A stretch of 64,000 nucleotides of DNA from Wuchereria bancrofti (Eukaryota; Nematoda; Chromadorea; Rhabditida; Onchocercidae), in the NCBI GenBank assembly GCA_005281725.1, contig SSBO01000001.1, forward strand, positions 128,956-192,955, given 5' to 3'. Below, in pieces: positions 55,801 through 64,000 of this stretch. The notes under the pieces are model-generated. The model ran no database searches. It saw only the letters and a list, made by a program, of their open reading frames with translations, and had not been told where the DNA came from. Position 1 is the stretch's first letter, and each line of letters opens with the position of its first letter. Both the position numbers and the translations under genes were made by a program.

Positions 55801-58489
55801 TATTGTCATTACTATTATTATTATTACTATTGTTATTACTTTATTATTGTTACTATTACTATCATTTATATTATAATATTATCACAAAATTATTGCGCAA
55901 TCAATTACTAAAAAATCAAGTCTTTCAATTATACCTATGTGATGCCATGTTTTTTTATCTAACCTTGAAGTAATGCAATACTTTTAGCTGCTTTCAAAAA
56001 TATTCAAATACATTCTAATTTTAAAATTTAATAAAAGCAAATATGAAACATTTTTTCATTCTGGACAGTTCCTGGTGGACACAAGCAATATTGATTCAAA
56101 CAATTAGCGCCACCAGAGCATTGCGCATCCATCTGACAAGTTTCCCCAATTGCGACAATATCTAAGCATTCTCCATTAACAGAAATTTGATGAATTTCGC
56201 ATTGACGAATAGGTTGTGGACTTCTTTTTTGACATATTCCATTCACATTAACTGTTTCTGTAGCAAAATTCAATTTAGAGATAAAAATTAAACCTTAAAA
56301 TTTCTTTTTTACAAAATTCCAATCAAATTTCAAATTTCTAACATAAATTAATTATTTATTTGAAATGAAAAAATTTGATTGCTAGATTAATATTATTTTA
56401 TAGATGTGATAAAAATACATTCAAAAATGTAAATTCTTTTTACAGTATATTTACGACTGTTCCGGTTATAATTCGATTATAATATATTACGGTTGTTTCG
56501 GTCATTCCTTAAAATATATAACTGTATAAGTTGAATCTGATTAGATCTGTATTTTTTTTTTCGGAATTTCTTGATGAACATATCTGATAAATAGGTCAAC
56601 AATGATATATTCTCCTCGATAATATGCAACAGCATCTTACTAGCTTATCATCATTTTCTTATCAAGTCGATTTATCTATCTCATAGATAATTCGATGAAA
56701 GTTCTTCAAAGCTAGCTTATATTTTATGTTTTTCTTGATATTGTATTGAAAAATTCAAATATTTGACATATTGGCATAGTGGAAAACTAGTTCTTATCAG
56801 TGTTCTTATCACTTCCATATTATTATAAGATAAATCGATAAATCAGATTATATAAGAAACATTTACTGATAATAAATTCGATGGCCCATAAAAATGAATT
56901 GAAGTGTTAGGACTTAAACATAAATACTAGATGATTTGATTTAGGATTTGCTTCATGTTTTAGGATCATTTTTAAATTTATCACACTTATAAGCCAGATT
57001 ATAAGCTAAATTAAATGATATGTGATAATGATGGACCGTGAAGACAGGTGCAAGAATTATTTATGCAAAATGATTCGCCATAGCATTGCTCATTGATAAG
57101 GCATTTCTCACCGATTGCTGATAGATAATAGCATTGTCCATTGTGATAAACCTTAATTTCAATTTTTGATAAACAAAAAATTTTTACCTTGAATTCTACC
57201 TTTAATAATATTAGTAGCAGTAGCAGTAGTAGTAGTAACGGTGGAAAAATTAGAATAAGATTAGGAAATCAAACCATAATTTTAATATGCTAAATAAATA
57301 AAAAGACTTTATGATATTTATTGATTTTTAAATCAAGCTCAGAAATTTATTAATTCTCTTCCCCATATTAAATTAGTATTTGCCACAATATATGTCTATT
57401 TCTATAAAAAGTTAGTTAGAAAAAGAATTGAGAAAATTGATGATAATAATATTAAGATTGTGCTTACATTGAAATGTTAGCATGTTAAATTCATTTTTCA
57501 GCAATACAATGATGAATATTTGACTGTTAATTTAAGTACAAAAATTTTTATAAAAATTTTTAAATTATTCCAAATTATTTGGATATGATCTTAGATTGAT
57601 CTAAAAATATAAAATTACATGTGATCAGAGCAAAGTGTAAAATATTGCGATAATAATGTTTAAATGCACTGTAAGCAATGCTATGATAATAAATTCATTC
57701 AAATGTATGCTATTCTCGATTGATTGCTTAATATGAGCAACTATTACCTCATTTTAACAATTGTTAATCTTATTTTAATGATAAATTATTTTCCACCTTA
57801 CTTTTTTTTTGGATAGTTTATTTTAAAAAATGTCATTTTTGTCTTAAAATTTACAAATGTGAAAGCACCTCTTGCCCGTTTTGACAATAAAAGTCTATAA
57901 CACATCTATTATTCATGAGAACTTGCCCATTAAAGCAAAGGCATTTTCCCCAAATACAATACTGTCCAGCTGAACATTGCCTTTCGTTTTTACATAAACT
58001 GCCAATACCTAAAAAATTTATACAACGAATGCAAAAAAGACGATAAAAATTATTTCATCTTACAAAAATCAAATAAATATTCATTTTTTTTCCCACCAAA
58101 CATATTTTCATCTGTTCTTTTGCCTGGAAAAAATTTCTAAATTGATTGCAAAAAAATGGAATTACTCCATATAATACTATTTCTAGAACAATTTCAAATA
58201 TGCACAATAATTCTTTTCCTGCATACTATTTCATGTGTCAATAATGATTAAATTTATTAATTAAAATTACCTCCATATCCCAATCATTTCCAAATTTAAT
58301 CCATTCATCGATGAAATTTTGATTTTGATTACTACATCAATTTTCCATCCAAATTAAATGAATGGAATAAAACGTTTTATAATTTCATTTTCCACAAATA
58401 AAATTTCTCATCTCTAGTGAGAAATGAAAATACTAACCATTGCATTCTTGAATGTATAACAGAGCCACGAAAAGAACAGTGTAACGCAT
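49865..58489 (-). CDS. Secreted multi-module EB-like cysteine-rich protein
   Basis: An 838-aa protein in 14 exons, all joining in frame: 58489-58438, 58008-57869, 57151-57037, 56257-56050, 55318-55096, 54646-54476, 54241-54116, 53843-53784, 53147-53020, 52881-52739, 52263-52172, 51916-51377, 50864-50651, 50169-49865. It opens with a signal peptide (MRYTVLFVALLYIQECNG). The rest is about 13-14 tandem modules of the type INGxC...IGxxC...xQCxxxxxCxxxxCxCPPGT..., matching the EB module common in nematode extracellular proteins. No transmembrane segment or enzyme domain is visible, so it is probably secreted and held together by disulfides. The ligand or role is unknown. Modules are mostly one per exon, except the 540-nt exon 51916-51377, which carries three. 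The junction 56050/55318 was set by phase and restores the pattern CPPGTVQNEKICTEESNC. A 54-bp tandem duplication covers the 3' end of the 540-nt exon. The ATG follows TTGTAG by 2 nt. Confidence 0.85.
51304..51411. repeat. 54-bp tandem duplication across an exon-intron border
   Basis: Two nearly identical 54-bp copies (51304-51357 and 51358-51411). The right copy holds the last 35 coding bases of the 540-nt EB exon and its GTATG donor. The left copy repeats both inside the following intron. Confidence 0.9.
52893..52923. repeat. AAAT tetranucleotide repeat
   Basis: About seven perfect AAAT units in an intron of the EB-module gene. Confidence 0.85.
54655..54697. repeat. ATT trinucleotide repeat
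   Basis: ATT/TTA array in an EB-gene intron, beginning about 10 bp outside the exon that starts at 54646. Confidence 0.8.
55783..55862. repeat. ATT/GTT/ACT trinucleotide microsatellite
   Basis: Imperfect triplet array in the EB-gene intron between exons 56257-56050 and 55318-55096. Confidence 0.85.
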
Positions 58490-58491
58490 GA

Positions 58492-58497
58492 CTACAA
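58492..58497 (-). promoter_or_regulatory. Possible trans-splice acceptor of the EB-module gene
   Basis: TTGTAG on the minus strand ends two bases before the ATG at 58489. The next gene upstream on this strand is rps-14, whose stop codon lies 491 bp away, so a two-gene operon is conceivable. Confidence 0.35.
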
Positions 58498-58866
58498 TAA
58501 ATCGAAATATGATTTTTTTAAAATCATATTCATTTGTTTTATTAGCTTTTACTACAAATTCAATGGATATTATATGGTAAATCCCGTTGATTCATCATTA
58601 ACTGTCAATAGAAATACTGCGTTACAATTGAATCATCATAATAACTAATACATCCTTGTAAAAAATATTTGCACAGGCTCCGTCCGATTGTCTATTGCAA
58701 TGAAAATAATACACTGCTAATAATGACGACCTACAATGTCAAATATCATCTATTTTAATGATTCTTATTTTTGAATGCTTTTTTCCTATATCTTTCTGTT
58801 AAGGCCCATTCTATCTGTTAACTGTATTTGACAACAAAACGACCAACCTTTTAACCAATATTGGGT

Positions 58867-58872
58867 TTTATT
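58867..58872 (-). terminator. rps-14 poly(A) signal
   Basis: AATAAA on the minus strand, 109 nt after the rps-14 stop codon. Confidence 0.55.
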
Positions 58873-58980
58873 GCGAATAGAATAAATTATGGTCAATAAA
58901 CTTTATCAACTGTAGTAACAACCAATTTATAGGATTACACTGAATTACACATAAACTGTAAAAATTTGAATTTTGACATT

Positions 58981-60489
58981 TCACAAACGACGACCACGAC
59001 GACCACCCTTACGTCTGGTACAATCCGTTGGGATAGGTGTTACATCTTCAATCCGTCCAATTTTGATACCAGAACGAGCCAATGCACGAAGTGCGGATTG
59101 CGCTCCCGGTCCTGGTGTTTTTGTTTTTGTTCCACCTGTTGCACGCAACTTGATATGTAAAGCGTTAATTGATAGCTAAAAAGGTTCATATACGTTAAGT
59201 TAAAAACAGCAACAATAAATACTAACAGCCCTCAGAAAATTACATCAGCACAGACTTTATAACTCAGAAAGGCAACTGATAATTTAAACATCACTGGGCA
59301 CTGATCGTTGCAGGAATTATACCTAATACAAAGAAATCTAGTTTTCTCGATTTTACCGTTGAAGAAATCGAATTAGGTATCTAATTATCAAATTGTTATA
59401 TTTCAAAGCAGTCTATTGCAAATTCCAATCAATACCGCATGAATAAAAATTTTACTACTCCTCTGAAGCTTACTTAATGCGAAATGAGCTTTACCACTCC
59501 GAGCTACTTTTCAACGTCATTTAATAGGAATCCAACAAGTATTTAGCAAAAATAAACTTACTGCTTTACAACGCTCAGCAACATCCTGTGCAGCCAGCAT
59601 AGCAGCATAAGGTGATGCTTCATCACGATCTGCTTTTACTTTCATACCACCAGTTACACGCACAATTGTTTCTCGGCCTAAATCAAATGCCTTGCAGAAG
59701 GTGAAAATTCACTGTTTCACATATACATATAATTGATCACCAAGAACTAAGGAAGTGTGAACTATCTGTTATATAAGGTCAGTTGAAGTTCTGAAGTTCT
59801 ATACATCATGACCCATAAATACCTTCCATAAACTAGTATGTTAGAAAGATGTGACACAACTGTAATTTGATGTTGTAATGAAATAAGCATACAAAAAGCC
59901 AATTAGAAATACACCAAATGGTAATTTAGCATTCGTCCCTTCCACAGTTCGCCATTGAGGACTGAACTGAAGTACACATGAATGCGCATCAAACAGACTC
60001 TGCTCACCAACTCCACGAAACATGAACAGGAAAATTTTAGTTAATCTAAAGATATTGCTCACAGCTCGCAGTTTTAAAAACACAGTAGGATAAAGTGAAC
60101 AACGCAAGCGATAACTGCAAACTTAAGTCCTCCAGATAGTTATCCGTATTCAGAACAGCAATATCGACGGTAAAGTGTCTTGAAACCGGTGGATTACTTT
60201 TCTCGCCTTTATATATGTGACTTTTGAGCAATTACTAGCAACATTACAATTCACATGCAAAGTAGTCGGAATTCCCTAGAAACTCAAGTGATAGCGCATG
60301 TTTTTTTCGTGTAGTAACGAACATGAAGAGAATTAACAACTGACCAGATATATCAGTGACATGAACGAAGGTATCATTGAAGGATGCAAAAATATGTGCC
60401 ACACCAAATATATTTTCGCCTTCCTTAGCTTGCGGTCCTAATGTAACCACTGGTTGATCCTCCTTAACTTTACCCTTTCGCGGTGGCAT
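58981..60489 (-). CDS. rps-14: 40S ribosomal protein S14 (uS11)
   Basis: A component of the small ribosomal subunit platform, bound to 18S rRNA. Three exons (60489-60345, 59677-59562, 59175-58981) join in frame to 151 aa, exactly the human length. The sequence is near-identical to animal RPS14: MPPRKGK start, [87 protein letters not shown], and the basic tail [11 protein letters not shown]. The two introns (667 and 386 nt) are large for so small a gene. I looked for snoRNA C/D boxes in them and found none convincing. It is divergent from the EI24 gene, with about 1.4 kb between the two ATGs. Confidence 0.98.
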
Positions 60490-60504
60490 CTTGAGTTTCC
60501 TATG

Positions 60505-60512
60505 CTGAAAAT
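60505..60512 (-). promoter_or_regulatory. Probable trans-splice acceptor of rps-14
   Basis: On the minus strand, ATTTTCAG is followed by a 15-nt leader and the rps-14 ATG at 60489. Confidence 0.5.
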
Positions 60513-61932
60513 AGATTTACTAAAAATCACTAATTGTTCCAGAACAGCAAGAGTACAGTACAATACACCATAAAAATTTATTTGAAAGTCAATGTGGAGC
60601 AGTTTAACAAATATCACTACGTCTAGATAATTAACTTTACCAGAGTATTAATATTTTACTTAAGCAAAAAGACATCTTAATATTAATATATTTTCCAGCA
60701 TGTAAATATGTTTAATGAAATATTTATATCATCTTAAAGCATCCGTATGTCACTATTCAACAATTATATATCATTTAAAATTTACAAATACATTCAAATG
60801 TGCATATCTTCCTATACAGGTAAGTGTGTATTATCTTCCTATTCAGAATACAAATATGTGAAATATGCCTGAATTTAATAACAATTTGTTCGTTTTTTTC
60901 GCTGTTAATAAATTTAATTAATTACTGAATGTATTTAAAAGTAGGACAAAAATGACAAAGCGAAAAGTCATTTCATTTTTTTTAAATCTTCCTACTGAGT
61001 TACGTAAAGTGATATTATCTACACTTAACAATGATGTTACATTCGCTCATATCAAATACACACCGTACACGTACGTACGTGTAACCTCCTACGTAACACA
61101 CACTCTGTACACTCCTTACCTTTACTAGAATACAAAAGTAAGTCCACACGGTGATAGGTCAGAAAATTCGACTATATGCGACTTACAACAATCTTCGAGC
61201 GGTAATATTTTGAGGGACAGGAAAAGTATGTGAGAAATTCTGAATTCAATAACAGTTTGGTTCGTTTTCTTCTCATAATTAATAAATTTAATTAATTACT
61301 GAATGTATTTAAAGATAGGACAAAAATAGCAAAGAAAAGTTATTTCCTTTTTTTCAAAATTGCAATTGCTGTAAATGAATAATCGTATAGCGTTTGCTTG
61401 AAGTTTGCAGAATGAAAAAATATGGCTCTTCGCCAGGAGGAGTAGAAAGTTATTAGAAAATAGCTATACGATTTTTGGAGAAAATTAGAAAAGTTGATAG
61501 AGAGTGTGTGATAGAGGAGAGGTAGGCGCAACGAGGAAAATAGAACGTATTTATTGATTTTTGGCCATTCGTCTCCAAACCCAGCTATGATTGTTGGTGA
61601 ATATATGTAGGCAAGAAAGCGGATAAATGTTGAGCGGCGGTAGGTTTGATGAAGTGCTGGGATAAGTTTGATGCAATTATTTTCATTTCAGATTTTAATA
61701 ATTAGAATTATCTTATCAGTCACTATCAGAAGAGTTTGATCGATTAATAATAATCAGATTGTTACGTTATATTAATTATAAATTATCTGGTCATTTCAGT
61801 ATACATACCTATTGATATTTTATCTATGGATAGTTTCAGGCGTAGTGGAAGTGATCAGTGATGTGCGGGTGAGCAGCTTACCTGCACTGGAGAACGTGCC
61901 GTGGTGCTACGGGGCAGGGTTATTGGATAAAT
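60513..61932. promoter_or_regulatory. Shared 5' region of rps-14 and the EI24 gene
   Basis: The only DNA between two divergent genes, so it probably contains both promoters. It holds an imperfect direct repeat of about 129 bp (60855-60983 and 61227-61355). It also has a TTACGTAA at about 61003, a CACGTACGTACGTGTAACC stretch at about 61067-61085 and a CTACGTAAC at about 61090. TTTCAG at 61834-61839 may be the acceptor of the EI24 gene. A three-codon upstream frame (ATG TGC GGG TGA, 61860-61871) precedes the EI24 start. Confidence 0.55.
60855..61355. repeat. Imperfect 129-bp direct repeat, 372 bp apart
   Basis: Copies at 60855-60983 and 61227-61355 share the string AATAAATTTAATTAATTACT and its flanks (TGAATGTATTTAAA, TAGGACAAAAAT), with scattered substitutions and small indels. 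Confidence 0.8.
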
Positions 61933-64000
61933 ATGGGTTTGCCGGCATGTTTCTGTGACTATTTATATGGTCTACGAGACTCGCTGAAAAGTCTTTTCGT
62001 AAGTTTTTACGACGGATTTTTGTGGTATAATGTATTGATTTTGAGTAACTTTCGGGATCAGAGGAAGAGTTCAGCAGTAGATATGTTCGTGTCACATTCG
62101 TCGTGTAGTGACAATAAAGGTACCCCGGTGTACAGGGAAAAGATAGTGTGTAAAGTGGACTTGTTCTGTTCCCTTAGTATACTGACTCATGGAAGTTTAG
62201 AAAAATTATTTAGTAGCAGTGTAATTAATGGTATGTGGATGTAGCTTAGTATACAAGTTTTTTATATTATTCATGGAGATTTATTTTAGGCACAACATTA
62301 GATCACTGCATTTGCTTTTCCAACATGCGCCGTGCAGCGCAGTATGTTGCACTGTGAGTACTGAAAAGCGAAATTAATTATGTCTGTGGAAGTGTGCACG
62401 TCGATGCATTTGAATGTATAGATGTTATTAAGCTGCAGATTACACATAATGCTTTATTTTGTTAGGTCTTAGTGTGCTTGATATATTAAAGAAAAAAGAA
62501 AAAGTGGGAAGAAAATGAGTTTTATATTTCTGTTTTGTTATTCGAACATTTGGGGATGAATCGGTCAGGTAGCTTTACAGTTAACCTTTTGTCACCATTC
62601 TTTATCTGGTTGAATGAGAAACTTTAGTTCCGTTAAATAATGATTTCAGGTAATCCATAAATTGGATCAGATCTCAGATGGAGAACGGAAGAAAATGGAG
62701 GATAAGCAAAGAGAGCTGTTGCGTCCAAAAATGACTACCGTGCTCCAACAGAGACGACTTGCTAATTCAGCAAAAGAAAAACGTAATGTTGAAATGGTTG
62801 TAAAACCAAAAGCAATTACTGGGTAATTGTATAACGAATACATTCCTTGATTAACAGCGAGTTTTAGTATCTCGATAAAAGAGATAAAGGAAAAAGAGAA
62901 TTTTGTGAATAAGAATAAGGTCTTATCGATTTTCAGACTTATGTATTCGCTTATTCTGAACATGATACTTATCTCTGTATTATATGTAACAATGCCAAAC
63001 CAGACATCTACATTTCTTCGATTGCTTCATGGGTTACTTTGTTTGTCTGCTTTGATTATTTCACGAGTATGCAACAGCATATGGTCTTCTGATATTGCAA
63101 ACGCTTCACTAAAGTACACGGGTGTTCACACTCCAAGTCTCTCCCTGAGGTATGATTAGTTATTCTTTTGTTTTTGAAGATTTTGCACACTCGTTATGGG
63201 CTATTCTACGCAAGTCAGTTTGGCTTACTATTAGGTTTTGCAACTGCTAATTTTAGATTATTTAGTAAATGGAAATAGATTGAATGTTGTTTTGAACTGA
63301 AATATGGAAATTGCAAAATTACATTTCGTAAAATTTCAGTCGAACGACCGGTGATTTTTGTTCTTCGATACTTCTCGATTCTATTTTTTTCTTGCAATCA
63401 CTATTCGTCAGCAATATTCCAGTACCCCTTGTCTCTTCAGTGTTTACTTTTATTCACATGACCTTGCTTAATTCCTTATTCAGGTTCGTCTTTTTTGTAT
63501 TTGAAAAACAATGAATGTCTTTGCTTTAGTAACGGATACATGCTTCATTTCCGATGTCAGTTTAAGTATTCAGTATGAGTGTATGATAATGACGACTCAA
63601 TTTTTTCTCATTTGCCAGTATCATTTTTTGCATCATCTCCAGCATATGATTTGATCGAGGGCATAAAGAATCTCCTTTTTATCATTTTATTTCGAAATGT
63701 TCTTAAGTTGGGCAAAGTTATTCTCTGCAGTATTGATGAATATAATGTTTGTAATTGGTCGAGATGATAACTGAATCGTTTCAGGAAAGTAATCCTGATC
63801 TGAAAATTTGTTTCAAGTACGGATGTATCCGATTTAACATTTTTCTTTTAGTTTTGAATACTTATGGATGTCACTTGGAATTGGATTACGAGCACGCATT
63901 AATCTTATTGAACGTAACTGGCCATACTTCTTGGGCTATGGCACTGTGCTTACTCTTCTTACTAGCCTTACGGATAATATGGTGTTGAATGCGTTTCTGT
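61933..64000 (+). CDS. epg-4: EI24/EPG-4 family autophagy membrane protein, 5' part
   Basis: A multi-pass ER protein. The C. elegans member EPG-4 acts in autophagosome maturation, and human EI24/PIG8 is a p53-induced ER protein. Five exons in frame: 61933-61998, 62650-62822, 62937-63149, 63340-63483, and 63852 running past the window end. About 248 aa are present of roughly 340 expected. Evidence by order: GLRDSLKSLFVIHKLDQ (human GIKDSIWGICTISKLD); a basic helix RPKMTTVLQQRRLANSAKEK; membrane segments near 81-99 and 103-123; VCNSIWSSDIANASLKYTG (human VVNAIWFQDIADLAFEVSG); SIFFLQSLFV; a further segment ending NSLF; then FEYLWMSLGIGLRARINLIE and ERNWPYFLGYG (human IERNWPYYFGFG). The last two exons are read in different frames from the longest nearby open frames, so simple ORF calling misses them. 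The ATG gives the conserved N-terminal segment immediately. The 3' end is outside the window. Confidence 0.88.

Noticed and set aside
59678..60344. snoRNA in rps-14 intron 1
   Set aside because: Ribosomal-protein introns often host snoRNAs, but I found no paired C and D boxes or H/ACA pattern here.
61999..62244. Continuation of the EI24 start frame to give a 103-aa protein
   Set aside because: A strong GTAAGT donor at 61999 and the conserved family sequence in the next exon show that this part is intron.
1..64000. Transposon, endogenous virus or bacterial endosymbiont insert
   Set aside because: No reverse transcriptase, transposase, integrase, terminal repeats or bacterial-type gene was seen on either strand.
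1..64000. tRNA and rRNA genes
   Set aside because: I noticed no cloverleaf with A and B boxes and no rRNA-like segment, although a reading by eye could miss a tRNA.

Overview
The window is eukaryotic, very AT-rich nuclear DNA, most likely from a nematode. All nine genes recovered are split by GT-AG introns (LARS has 25 coding exons) and sit between long stretches of poly(A)/poly(T) and simple repeats. Several coding exons begin just after a TTTCAG-type acceptor only 2-20 nt before the ATG, as expected for spliced-leader trans-splicing. One gene encodes a secreted protein built of many EB-like cysteine modules, a family prominent in nematodes. The combination of intron-rich genes, low GC and EB modules suggests a filarial/spirurid (clade III) worm; the species is an inference. 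No bacterial operon, virus, transposon or CRISPR array was seen.

Layout. 1-14.5 kb: no supportable gene, only AT-rich sequence, microsatellites and a 37-bp minisatellite. 14.5-21.7 kb (+): cytosolic leucyl-tRNA synthetase, 1183 aa, reconstructed completely. 22.4-25.2 kb (+): mitochondrial carrier of the SLC25A39/40 family, 364 aa. 26.2-29.8 kb (-): GTP-type PEP carboxykinase, 645 aa, convergent with the carrier. 29.8-38.4 kb: no gene, but two large minisatellites in the PEPCK 5' flank, one of which repeats a TTACGTAA-type bZIP-like palindrome. 38.4-41.0 kb (-): DNA polymerase delta subunit 2, 449 aa. 42.4-43.7 kb (-): an unrecognised 138-aa protein whose last exon is partly duplicated around a microsatellite. 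47.1-48.9 kb (+): an unrecognised 169-aa coiled-coil protein. 49.9-58.5 kb (-): an 838-aa secreted EB-module protein in 14 exons. 59.0-60.5 kb (-): ribosomal protein S14, 151 aa. 61.9 kb to the end (+): the first five exons of an EI24/EPG-4 autophagy membrane protein, cut off by the window end.

Most genes are housekeeping genes (translation, replication, mitochondrial transport, central carbon metabolism, autophagy) and do not form one pathway. I did not find a clearly new system. The points most worth checking are the palindrome array upstream of PEPCK, the duplicated exon pieces in two genes, and the large EB-module protein. Exon boundaries were set by hand from splice sites, reading phase and similarity to known families; every multi-exon model listed closes in frame.
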